A DNA stretch of 64,000 bases from Laburnicola sp. R22_1. Taxonomy: Eukaryota > Ascomycota > Dothideomycetes > Pleosporales > Didymosphaeriaceae. Positions 22,435-33,552 of the stretch are shown piece after piece. Every line of letters starts with the position of its first letter. Position 1 is the stretch's first letter. The DNA lies in NCBI GenBank assembly GCA_014281115.1, contig JACONQ010000009.1, positions 124,001-188,000 on the forward strand, in the 5' to 3' direction. The notes beneath the pieces are model-generated. The model was given only the letters and a program-made list of their open reading frames with translations, was not told the DNA's origin and ran no database searches. A program made the translations under genes and the position numbers.

Positions 22435-24750
22435 ATTTCTCTTTTTAGAGTTATAGGGAATTATTTTTTTACTTTCTTTTAAGAGTAGTAGTAAGTAAGT
22501 TCTACTAGTTACCTTTTACCTTAAAGACCTTATACGTGGCTCCTATTAGGAGTTTAGTATTAGGATTACTCTAGAATAGTAGGGTGTTTTAATAGATTAG
22601 TATAGAGGAACTTTATAAGAAGAGTTATAAGTTATATAGACCTTATAGCATATTAAAGACTAGAATAAATTAAGTAAATAATTAATTTACTATAGTATCT
22701 AAAGGTTAAATAGGGTTAAAGTAGACTATTTTATACTAGTTAGTGCTACTTAGGCTATATTAGGCTATATACAGCTATAAACTTTAAAACCCTTTATTAA
22801 ATATATTAGGTATCTTTAAAAGACTAAAAACTACGCTAAACTCTACTATCTATTATAAATAAGACTAATTTCCACTATATAGCGCAAAATAAGCCCTATA
22901 ATTTAGAAATTAATGCGCGTTTACTAGTCTAAGCCTAACTCTTCTTTAGCCTTTTTATATTTTTATACATGCGTATTAACTTAGAATTAAACTACTTAGG
23001 ATTTAAGTTATAGCGTGCCTTATTTGTATTATTAAGTATATAGAGCAATTCCTTAGTTTTAGTCTTCTTTATAGGACCTTCTATGCCTTTATATAGATTA
23101 TTTAAAAATAATTAGAACTTTGTAAAGAGCCCTACTAGTCTTAGTAGCCTAGGTGTTCTACTTAATAACTATAGCTAAAGAAGTATTAGAAATAGTAGCT
23201 AACTAACTACTGTGCTATTATATATTAGTTAGTACTAACTTATAGATATAAGGGGTCTACTATACTAGTTAATACTAGCTGGGGCCTATTAAAGCTTTAT
23301 AGAAGATAATACCTTTATTAGAAACATATCTTAGTTAGCTACGTAATACTTAGCCTATATAGTTTACTTATAGATAACTTTATTATTAGCGCGTAACTAA
23401 CTATCTAATATAAGTTTAGATTAAGTATACTAGTTATTAATAGATAAAGAGCTATTATAAAAGTAGTAATAGCTATTAAAAGTAATAGTATAGCTAGCGC
23501 TCTTTATATTAGCGTGCAAATCCTTAGCTATATTCTTAATTTCTATCTTAGCTATAGTTTTCTTATTAATTACCCTATTAAATACCTCTATCTTAATATT
23601 ATACTCTATAATAGCCTTATTATCTATATTTGTACTAATATTAGCTAGCCTAGGGTTTACAGCATTATATTTCTTAAAAAGGTTTATAAGCTTAATAAAA
23701 TAGTAATAATCTTTTAAAGCCTACTATATTAAAGTTAGTTTAGCCCAAATACTAACCTATAAAGGTACATAGCGCTAGTTAGCGCTATATAAGTCTTATT
23801 TAGACCTAGAAAGAGGGAACTTACTATATAGTAGTCTTAATAGGCATTTTAGTAGTTTTTATAAATCTTTTATTTCTTATTATTTTCTTCCTACTAATTA
23901 TTAAAGATAATTAAGTTAGTTAGGAACTAGTAATACTTACTTAGACTAAGATAGCCCTTTATATAATGTCTAACATACTTAATATATAATAGGCTTATAA
24001 TATTATAAAAGTTATAGTGCGTATTCTTTTTACAACTAATATATTAGGCCTATTACTACTAGTTAGCGCTAATTAGTAACTAATAGGGCCTAGTATACTT
24101 ACTTTAAGGATCTCAAGTACTAAGAGACTAAAAAAGTTACTAATAGACTCTAAGAGTTACTAATAGGCTTTAAAAGTTGCTAATAGATAGTAATAGGTGT
24201 AAACTAGCGCAAATTAGTAGTAAAGTAGCCTAAAGTAGCTAAAAGTAAGGTAGGAAGTTACTAATAGCGTATATAAAATTAAGATATAGTTTTTTTTTGC
24301 GACTAAGAGGTTTCTAATAAAAATATTATAATAATAGTAGTTATCCCTCCTACTATTATATACACAGAAAAGCGTTTTAAGGTATTAATAATAAGGGGTT
24401 ATTCTAATATATAATATTTATTCTTACACTCTATATAGGTATATAATAAAAGTTTTGTTTCTTAAAAGGTAAATAGGTATATTCTCCTACTAGAAGTAAT
24501 ATATAGCGCTAGTTAGGAACTATAAGGCCTATTCTAGTATTACTAAAGCACTTTTAGAGTAAGAGCAGCTATAAAAGGGGAATAATATTATAATATACTA
24601 GTTCTAGTAGGCATCTACCTAATTATATAATTACTAGTATATAGTATTGCCTATAGAGTCTAGGGCTTAGTAGTAATTTGTCTCTCTCTACTACAATATA
24701 ATAATATATGCTATTATCTCTTAACTTATTAAGTCTATATTACTTACCCG
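22435..24750. other. AT-rich, stop-dense transposon debris
   Basis: No gene can be read. The segment 24,281-24,390 repeats 9605-9705. Short direct repeats of AGTTACTAATAG-type units occur around 24,130-24,190. The composition is typical of RIP-altered sequence. Confidence 0.5.
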
Positions 24751-24830
24751 GAGGGGCGTATTATAGTGGGTACGGGCGTAAGATTATTAAAGTATAGCAG
24801 AAGTCTAGATAGTGAATCTACGCTGTGGTG

Positions 24831-24912
24831 GGGGACTATAAGCGAGGATTTTAGTCTAGAAATAAGCGAAAACTTAGACTCCTTAGCGAGTTCGAATCTC
24901 GCTCTCTCCTCC
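24831..24912 (+). other. tRNA-like sequence with B-box
   Basis: Contains GCGAGTTCGAATCTCGC (24,886-24,902), a perfect T-arm: 5-bp stem and a GTTCGAATC B-box. The following TCTCTCC could be a 3' acceptor strand, but the matching 5' strand upstream (GGGGGAC) pairs imperfectly and no good D-arm is visible. Most likely a tRNA pseudogene or the head of a tRNA-derived element. Confidence 0.3.
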
Positions 24913-25664
<752 letters not shown>

Positions 25665-26838
25665 ATCACCTTAATTCTATATTCTAGTGTGTCACTAGTA
25701 GTATAAGACTGCAGTGCGTGGTGCGGTGGTTTTTACCTATAATGTCTCATTCTGCAGTAAAGGAGTGCAGTGGGCGGGATAGATATTTCGCGATTCTAGG
25801 TTGTTGGTTGTAGTACCGACTGTGTTGCCCTCTACGAGCTGTGTGAGAAATGGGACTAGGCTGGAATCTCGTACGAAGAAAGTTAATCGATTTTAGTTTT
25901 TAGGGTGAGGCTATAAGGTTTGTTAGATATGAAGCTTAGGTATAGTTGGAATAAGGCGGTTGGAATTTGGGTGGTAGATGAGGGGGGTAAAGTAGGGCTA
26001 GAGTAGTTGTGGCAGAGTGCTAGGTTTGAATGGGTTGGGGGTTGGATGTTAGGTTGGCTGAGTTGGTGGATTAGTGGATTAGAAGTGCTGTTGGGGGATG
26101 TTTTTTAGTTTTGGGGTGGGGAATGTGATGGGGATAGATGTAATGGGGATAAATAGGATGGTGGTGGGTTTTGCGGGCTAGGGGAGTTTGGTATGTTGGT
26201 GGATTGGATTATATAAAGTAGAGTCATTGCTGCGGATGTGGTTGGAAAGTATTGTTGTTGCAATAAATGAGGATGAAGTTGAACGGTGGTATGAGAGGGT
26301 TTGGTGAAGGTAAGTGTCTGTAGCGAGATATCTAACTGGTTGTAGACTGGTCCCCTTCGCCTTGTTGTATCTTTCAATTTATTAAATCTCCTGTCATGTA
26401 AATTTTAGGCTGTATGCTGGACTGCGTTAACAAACCCATGTAAATGTTATGGGAATGCGTATACGTTTAGTGATGCGACGACCGCTCATACAGCATCACT
26501 CATGCTGGCTCTAATTCCATGTTCCAGTATTTCACTGTAGAGCAAAGGTTGCTTGGGCTTATTGATATGTATTGGCCTGGACAAGTGAATGTTATTCGCT
26601 GTATGGGCTTTGTTCAACTTCTTTATATTGGTTCGTCGTGCAATGTTTGGTTTAGGGTCTTCGTTGAAGTTCTTTGTTCGGTGTCTTCGGTTGGGGTATT
26701 GATTGGTGCCTTCTTGAAGGCTGTTGTTCGATATTTTTGCTAGAGCCATTGTTCGGGGTCTTTGTCCCTATTTTACGCGGCATCACGTCACTCTTCATCT
26801 CCGCGAATCAACGTGTCAACCCGACACGTTCAGTCAGC
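25665..26838. other. intergenic region, no supported gene
   Basis: Unique sequence with purine-skewed stretches (about 25,960-26,170). Short frames give low-complexity Pro/Ser/His readings and are not supported as genes. Confidence 0.5.
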
Positions 26839-26846
26839 TATATAAA
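26839..26846 (+). promoter_or_regulatory. TATA box of the secreted-protein gene
   Basis: TATATAAA lies 155 bp before the ATG at 27,001, followed by a pyrimidine-rich CA-containing leader, a typical fungal promoter layout. Confidence 0.55.
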
Positions 26847-27000
26847 GTGGCGCCCCGTAATCAGTAAATTTTCCTTTAGTATAGCGGTCCTACTCTCACT
26901 CTTATCAACAACTAGTATCAAACTTTCAAAAACTTCCACTTTCCACCCGCCTTCCCAATCCCAAAACCAACACCCAAAAAACCATCTCCAAGCAAGCACC

Positions 27001-27586
27001 ATGCATTTCTCCGCCCTCGTCGTTTCTGCCTTCGTAGCCATCGCCGCAGGCGCACCTGCCACCTCCGGCGACGAGACCTCCCAGCTGGAGAAGCGGGGCT
27101 ACGACATGAGCGTCAAAGGCGGCCTCGGGCACGTCGACATGTGCACGGATACCTTCTTCGGCGGCAAGTGCGAGAACATCGAGGCTCTCGACAAGTGCGT
27201 TGACTTTGTCGACAATCTCAAGTGGCTGTACGTTTTCTTTTTTTCCCTTGTGCTCTGCTTGCCCCCTGAACAATCTCTGATGCTAACGTGTGCATTTATA
27301 GTAACGATAAGACGGTTTCCATCAAGCAGGCTAAAAACACGGTCTGTCGTTTCTACTAGTGAGTCCCCATTCCCCCTTTTTTTTTATTGCTATCTTGTCA
27401 TGTGCTAACAATGCGCGAAGTGACGTGGGCTGCGACAGTGCCTACCGCGTTCTGAAGGGTCGCTCACACGCTGATCTTGGCGAGACGAAGTTCAAGGGCA
27501 CTGAGGATAATATTTTGCCTCCTGCATTGCCTAAGGGTACCTGGGCTAACGTTATCTCGTCGGTTATGTGCTATAAGCTGGCTTGA
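27001..27586 (+). CDS. small secreted six-cysteine protein, candidate effector
   Basis: Three exons (27,001-27,227; 27,302-27,358; 27,421-27,586) give 149 aa. Intron 1 has GTACGT..CTAAC..TATAG, intron 2 GTGAGT..CTAAC..AAG; the exon total is exactly 450 nt. Residues 1 to about 18 are a classic signal peptide ending in AAGAP. A LEKR site near residue 32 suggests Kex2 processing of a short propeptide. The mature part has six cysteines, enough for three disulfides, with the pattern C-tDtFFGGKC, C, VCRFY, GCDSA, C. That pattern resembles fungal secreted beta/gamma-crystallin-like proteins, an inference from memory of the fold. It lies next to the transposon block, a common position for plant-pathogen effectors. 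No match to a named toxin is claimed. Confidence 0.85.
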
Positions 27587-28800
27587 GGCGCGCTAGCCTT
27601 GCAAATTGTTTCTTGAGTTTTGCGGATACTTGGTTTTATTGTTTTGTTTTATTGGTTCGCTGTGTGGGACTTTTGGGGACTTTGCATAGAGAACTTGTTT
27701 TTGGATACGTGTTTACTATATGTTTGGTTTTAGATTGTTTAGTGTTCTTTTATCTTAAGTAATACTGTTGTGCACTATATTTTCCGGTTGGTGTATTATT
27801 GTCGTGCCCTTTTTTTTCAACCACGGCTAATCACGCAGAATTTGGGCTAAATAGAAAAGGTAATTCGGTACTAAACCCTATGCAGATGCAACTTACGGTC
27901 ACAAGACAAAATTCCGAGTACGTTAACCGTGGTATTGCCTATCCTGGAGTAACACATTGTACTTAAACCGTTATCTTAGTACTGTATTACAGTGGGGCCA
28001 TTATAAAGCACTGGATAACTATGCACAGCGGGGACGTTATATAGGAAAAAATGCAGTGGCCACTTTGTAAAGAATGGGCTGTTAAAAGGCCGATTTGGTA
28101 AATCACTTTATGTTGGTTATGCCTATGTTTCACGCGCAACTTATTTTTTGTATTACGATATTAGAGTGGCGAGTCATTTGCTTCCGTTGGAGACGTGAAA
28201 AAGCTCACATAATCACAATCTTGCATTATTCCCCGCTTTATTCCAAAACAATATTACATACATTAGGGAAGATTTATGTATAATTAATTGACTCTTATTA
28301 GGAGAAAGATTATCGCAATATTTTAGGACACGGTAGAACGCTCTGATGGAAAGCTGTGATTAGTTCTCATTCTTTGTTTTCAAGCACTACTGACTACGCG
28401 GAATAGGACATGTGTCGAAAAGCAAGTATATAACCTATGCAGCGAGTTCACATATATAAACTTAATCTACAAGATTACTTGACTAATTCCGCTGCTATTA
28501 CAGCTAAATATTTCCAAGTATTTAGATGTGTGAAATGAAGTTAGTCCACTCGACGTTTATATAAGCGCTACTGCTTACGTTCCTTAACTCTACAAAAGCT
28601 TTAGCAACTAGGTATAGTTACATAATTCTATACGCAACTGCTAGCGGCGTGATAGTTGCAAACTCCCAGGCCTAAGGTAGTTCCGTTATTTTTTGTTTGA
28701 CGAGTGTTTGTTGTCTATGTGTTATATAACGTTTGTACTACTCTAGCACATTTCTATTAAAGAGATATAGACGTATTATTATCTATTGGCCAAGTTGTAT
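27587..28800. other. intergenic region, no gene seen
   Basis: Moderately AT-rich, with no coding frame of note. It holds the 3' end of the secreted-protein gene and the downstream side of the convergent membrane-protein gene. Confidence 0.5.
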
Positions 28801-30109
28801 CTATAAAGCAACGGTTTCAAGCACCCAAAAAGCCGTCGTAATTCTAAAGAGACGGAGGGAAGCTATTCTCTTGAGGAGACGCTTAATATAAGTTAGAAAG
28901 TTAAAGTTCCAGCCTGCTATATATATAGCTGTGAAGATAAGAGTTGCAAGGCAAAGGAGATGCTCCTGAGCACCATAAGTATTTGTAGGAAACCTGTCGT
29001 TTGGGATACGTTGTATCGAACGCTCCGGGGGAATTACCGGCATTTTCATAAAGGGTTGTACATTTACTGAGTATCCAGGTCCATTTTCGTCAACGAAATC
29101 AAGCGGTGGCAAACTCCAGGTTTGGCTTCCGATCATTTCCTCCAGGGAATGCGTAGAATAGATGTAAATGGGCGTTTGAACGTCGGCACGCTTGTGAAGC
29201 CAAGCGCAAGAGGTCATGAGCGAGCACACTACAATTGCGACCGCACTGAGTTCGGGTGTGGTAATCACAAGACCTTGGATCGCCCGCCCAATGCATTGTA
29301 TGATCAGGTAGCCCACTTGAAACACTGTGACCAGCTTGGTGAAGGTATCCTGCTTCGACTTGTCCCAGACTTCTTTCTTCGTTATTTTCGGATACTCGAC
29401 GTAACCGTGGCGAACCAGCCAGCACAGCTGGGTAGCATTCAGCGGGAAAGGATCTGCGTCTCGAGCGTGGAATACGAAACCACCCATGTCTGCAAAGAAC
29501 GCGTGCCTCATGTGCCAATCTTCGTATCCGAAGGCGCGGGAGGCTTTGACGCAGTGTTTCGCGCGGCTCCACTGGCCTGCGGCATAGGTAAGAGGGAACT
29601 CGGGCCTGAGGATACCTAGAATCATCCTGCAAAAGGAACAACTCATACATTAGCTAGCATTTAGAGATAATTGCGATAGTACGCAGGCTTTGGGCCACCA
29701 GTTTGCGTTGGCGATCCGCGCAGTAATGCGAGGATCAGGAAAGATAGGAATGCACTGGTAGACTATTTTATACTAAGCAGAGGATACGTCGACGCACTAA
29801 TTGAAACCGAGTATCTTTTCAGGTCGGAACATTTAAACACAGCATAGTGTATGTGCTGATCCCAATAGCGATGAGCGAGGTCCAGAGTATGTCAAATGTA
29901 CCACAGTAAGATGACTGATCGACCCATCCTTCCTCGCGAAAAGGCCCGCCGCGCGAATTGGAGATGTTTTGGAAATCGCAGACTGAGAAATGGCCGTCGA
30001 AGACCTCTGCGCCTCCCTGTGCACGGGAGATGTTGACCAAGCAGTGGAGGACAAGAACGAGGACGATACGGTGACCACGGAAGAAAGACGACGAAGAAAC
30101 AACAATCAT
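28801..30109 (-). CDS. fungal multi-pass membrane protein, probably damaged
   Basis: Two minus-strand segments appear to be one gene. The 5' part (30,109 to about 29,820) encodes a signal peptide, a short lumenal region with two Cys (WVDQSSYCG) and a membrane segment (LWTSLIAIGISTYTMLCLNV), then meets an in-frame TGA. The 3' part (29,626-28,801) starts after a TTTTGCAG acceptor with MILGILRPEFPLTYAAGQWS and carries three to four further hydrophobic segments (around GYLIIQCIGRAI, VAIVVCSLMTSCAW, LATLIFTAIYIAGW, FRITTAFWVLETVAL). Uncharacterised fungal proteins share the layout PEFP..QWSRA..WHMRHAFFADMGGF. A short in-between exon with PDPRITARIANANW would splice correctly into the 3' part, but I found no intron bypassing the TGA. 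Either a small exon is missed or the gene is broken. Confidence 0.6.
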
Positions 30110-30469
30110 GCCGACGTACTGGAAAAATGAGGGTCGACCGGCGGGTAAGAAAGATAGGACACCTCAGGACGAAAGGGGCGGGAGTCTATGCGGGAGTGTT
30201 AATCGCACAGCTACGCAATAACTATTCGAATACAATGCGGCACAGTCGAGAACCAAACCGACATGTACTGCAGGAGCACATGGGCACAGACCATGCATAC
30301 CGGTGAATCGTGACTTCTGATAGGTCCGTTAGCGCTGCCGGGGTGCGATGCGATTTATCCCGCGCAACACTACTCCGAGCCTCATACACCACTCACTCTT
30401 CGCACCAATTTCTGGTGCATCTCCCCACACACCCACAAACTCAAAAGTCACATTTACATTCTTGTTAAA
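30110..30469. other. divergent promoter region
   Basis: About 360 bp between the membrane-protein gene and the hydrolase pseudogene, which start in opposite directions. It includes pyrimidine-rich CACCAC/CACACACC leader sequence just before 30,470. Confidence 0.5.
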
Positions 30470-32166
30470 ATGCCTTCCGCATCAGCAGTGCTGAAGCCGT
30501 TGTTTGGCACTGTCGCTGGGGTTCTACGCATCTACTTTGCGTTCATTTCACTCCTCACGATTCCCAGGCTGCAAGACCATGTCATCTATCTACATAGAGT
30601 AACACTCACGTGGTTCCAAGACGTCAACATTCCAGAGCAATGGGGTTTCTTGCGCAACCAAGTCATATCTTTCCATCTCAAAACCACTGACGGAGAAACC
30701 CTGCACGCATGGCACATTTTGCCCCTTGACGTATACAGCGCTGACAACGTAGCGTAGTACGGTACGGTTGACCCTCATTGCTCTACGCTACGGCTTGTAT
30801 GGGCGCTACGTACGTACGGGAGCCGCTGGAGATGCCAGATTACGCCCCGTAACCGTAGTACGGTCTAAAAAGGTGTTTACGGGCCGTACATGCCAAGATT
30901 CTTCCTAATTGGGTAATTGGTAATCATTTTCTAGTGTTGAGGTTGTTAAAAAGTTGTCTTTTTAGGAGATCAACTTTGTAAGATCAAAAAGGTGACTTTT
31001 AATAGCTTTTCAACTCAGCGTACTACACTAAAAAGGGCGAAAACAGGACACGTCAAAATCTTATAAAAAGGCTCCCGTAGAGCCGTAACTACGCCGTAGA
31101 GCCGTACAAACTACGGCTACGCTACGGCCTAGGAGGCAGCTACGTACGTACGGCGTACGGGACGTACTACGGGACGTAGTACTACGCGTAGTACGGTACG
31201 TTGTCAGCGCTGGACGTATATCGCCAACATCAGACGGAACTGAGAGGGGAATCCATAGGATTATGTCACGAAATTGAGGAAAGTCTCTCGCTCAAGCTTC
31301 TCAAGGACGATCCTGATGCACAGCTAGGAATTTACTTCCACGGCGCTGCCGGTATTTTGGGCTCAGGCTGGAGACCGCAAAGCTATCGCGCCATGTCCGC
31401 AGCCGTTCCAAACGCACATGTTATCACCATTGATTATCGCGGATACTGATCCAGTACCGGATGGCCTTCCGAGGCTGGCATGCTCACTGATGCGCTTACC
31501 CTCGCCAACTTTGCAATGGACATTGCACGTGTTCCTCCAGACCGCATCGTCGTGTTTGCACAATCACTTGGAACCGCCGTGGCGCTGTCACTCACGCACA
31601 AGCTTGCTTTGCAGTCGCCACCCATTCTATTCGCAGGCATGGTCCTCGTTGCTTCAAAGGCCGACGTAGAAACGTCCACGCAAACATACAAGATTGCTGG
31701 CGTTGTCCCATTGTAATCTCCCATGGCTATCTATCCACCACTTCTAGCATTCTTCAATACATTTATTGTCAGTAAATGGCCGTCGACAGAGAAACTGGCG
31801 AACATGATCCGCCATCTTGACTCTGCGAAGATAGAAGGTCGCAAGGTTAAATACGACATCACGCTCATTCATGCCGAGGATGATTGGGACATGCCCTGGG
31901 CACATTCGGAAATTCTGTTCTCGCACGCCGTCCACGCCATGCATGATACCACTCAAAATTTTACACCAGAAGAGCTGGAAAATGGAAAGGAAAAGAAGAA
32001 AGTTCCCCTTGGCACCGGTGGGTGGGAAGTGGAATGGCAGGGTATGGGAGGCGTCGTCAGGGAGCAGATAGTGAAGCATGGTCTCCATGATCGCATAATG
32101 AGCTATCCGGTCGTTAGTTTAGCGGTCGCGAGAGCGTTACGTGCCTCTAGCGAGCAAGACTCATGA
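30470..32166 (+). pseudogene. alpha/beta-hydrolase (ABHD12-like), split by a hAT MITE
   Basis: Serine hydrolase of the membrane-anchored ABHD12-like type. The left part (30,470-30,735) has an N-terminal hydrophobic anchor and the start of the lid region (LKTTDGETLHAWHILPLDVY). A 477-bp MITE follows, and the frame resumes at 31,221. Visible motifs are FHGAAG (oxyanion region), FAQSLGTAVAL (nucleophile elbow, Ala in place of the usual first Gly), HAEDDWDMPW (acid) and KHGLHDRIM (histidine). Without the element and one 8-bp duplication the coding length is 1212 nt, still a multiple of three. Two nonsense codons also exist: TGA within YRGY-SSTG (31,447-31,449) and TAA within VVPL-SPMAIY (31,714-31,716). 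The catalytic triad is otherwise recognisable, so inactivation looks recent. Confidence 0.85.
30736..31212. mobile_element. hAT-type MITE, 477 bp
   Basis: Terminal inverted repeats start CAGCGCTGACAACGTA; the flanking 8-bp duplication GACGTATA (30,728-30,735 and 31,213-31,220) is the hAT signature. Subterminal regions are full of CTACGG/CCGTAG motifs, typical of hAT binding regions. Both ends, for over 200 bp on the left side, match the ends of the hAT element at 44,576-58,492, so it is an internal-deletion derivative. It carries no coding capacity. Confidence 0.9.
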
Positions 32167-32549
32167 GAGCTTTTGAATTGAACTAGCCGGAGGTCACAGC
32201 GGGTTACCATAATACACAATTGTCACTATCCACCATCCAGCTCTGCTATCGTACCTAGATATGACTCGCGCCATTTCACTCCCTCATCTTGGATATCCTT
32301 CAACACAACCCGCGTTTTTCTTCCTCGATGTCAAAGATGGACATGGTGCATAAAGGATGCCAGCTCCATGTAATGTTGCTTGTAATGCTTGTCCATGTAA
32401 GTCTATTAAATCATGCAATCCCACGATATAGTAGCCAAAAAATTGGGACAATGTTAGATTAGCGGTATTAAGCATTTAATGAAGCCGCTACTAATCAACT
32501 GAACAGCTCAAAAATGTAGTCCATCCCTCCGGCTCCACCTCTCATACTC
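32167..32549. other. intergenic region, nothing recognised
   Basis: 3' flank of the hydrolase pseudogene and of the convergent small gene at 32,550. Confidence 0.5.
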
Positions 32550-32960
32550 TCAGACTATTCTTGATCTCTCAGACCGACCAGCAAACCAACGTCGCACACC
32601 CTTAAAGCAACCCACATCCACCGAAGCGCCATTGCCCTCCTTGCCTCCAGCGTCCCCACCCTCCTTCCTGACAAACTCCTCACTCTGTTTCTTCGCGCCT
32701 TCTCCATCCCCCATCCGTCCCAGTCGGCATTCTATACAACGCGTAGTCGTCCTATCAACGATCGTACCGTCGGGGAAACATAAACGTCTCCCGCCATCAT
32801 CATCAACCGTGTGTTCTACTTTCGCGCGATAGTAATTTATAGGCGTCCCAGTTGTAGCAGTGTCGCAAACCTGGCCCTGACAGCGTGCAGTGCAAGGTTC
32901 TATGCGCGACCACGCGGTGTGTGGACAGTCGGGCCATTTGATGTATCGAAATGTGCACAT
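32550..32960 (-). CDS. small Cys-rich protein (MCT family), member 1
   Basis: Single-exon 136-aa protein starting MCTFRYIKWPDCPHT. Cysteines at about 2, 12, 23, 27, 32, 61, 75 and 78, ending with a CIEC pair, suggest metal binding or disulfides. There is no signal peptide, so an intracellular zinc-stabilised domain is more likely. The C-terminal third is Gly/Glu/Lys rich and probably disordered. It shares start (MCT), spacing of the first two cysteines and a final C-x2-C with the neighbour at 33,304, so the two are probably tandem paralogues. Function unknown. Confidence 0.6.
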   Translation of the reverse strand: MCTFRYIKWPDCPHTAWSRIEPCTARCQGQVCDTATTGTPINYYRAKVEHTVDDDGGRRLCFPDGTIVDRTTTRCIECRLGRMGDGEGAKKQSEEFVRKEGGDAGGKEGNGASVDVGCFKGVRRWFAGRSERSRIV

Positions 32961-33303
32961 AAGATAGTAAGCGGGGAATGTGGTGATTGTAGGAGTTTGA
33001 GGACAATTTTTTTTTTGATTTCGAAGGCCGGAGCAGCAGCCCTAGTGTTCATGCTATGTGGTGCCTTCATCTTCCTCGGCGTGGAATGCCCAACCGCAAA
33101 CACCCGTATTATTCACCCACGCACGCAATCCTCCTCCGCAGATGACCAATGCCACGTGTAAACGCCAGCATCAGCATACAGCACAGCAGGCCCGACACTA
33201 ATCCACAAATTAACCTCCATCGCACACACTTCTCCAAACAAAAAACTCACCTCTCATACAACATATCATACAAACCCAACGAACGGTCCCACAGACCCCT
33301 CTC

Positions 33304-33552
33304 TCACTTCAACCACTCCGGCCTCTTCCTCGAATGGTTCCTTCCCCACCTCCTCGTCTTCTCCGCCTCCTCCTTCTCCCTCTCCAAGCACCAATAACAC
33401 TTGCCCTCGATCCGCCGCGCCCTCCATCGCCACTTGACCACCTCGCACACGGCATCGACCTCCGGGCGCTGGCCTTCGGCGCAGATCTTGACGTTGCCGT
33501 CGGAGTAGACGTGCAGGCAGTCGGTGTATCCGGTCTTGGCTTGAGTACACAT
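33304..33552 (-). CDS. small Cys-rich protein (MCT family), member 2
   Basis: 82 aa from the ATG at 33,552, starting MCTQAKTGYTDC. Cysteines at about 2, 12, 24, 36, 52 and 55 end in CYWC, followed by a highly charged Lys/Arg/Glu tail. A longer frame reaches 33,795, but its first 80 residues are low-complexity Thr/Ser/Pro, and the MCT start aligns with the paralogue at 32,960, so I chose 33,552. No signal peptide. Function unknown. Confidence 0.6.
   Translation of the reverse strand: MCTQAKTGYTDCLHVYSDGNVKICAEGQRPEVDAVCEVVKWRWRARRIEGKCYWCLEREKEEAEKTRRWGRNHSRKRPEWLK

Noticed and set aside
22435..24750. CRISPR-like or satellite array in the AT-rich DNA
   Set aside because: Repeated short words reflect low complexity after RIP; there is no regular repeat-spacer structure, and the organism is a fungus.
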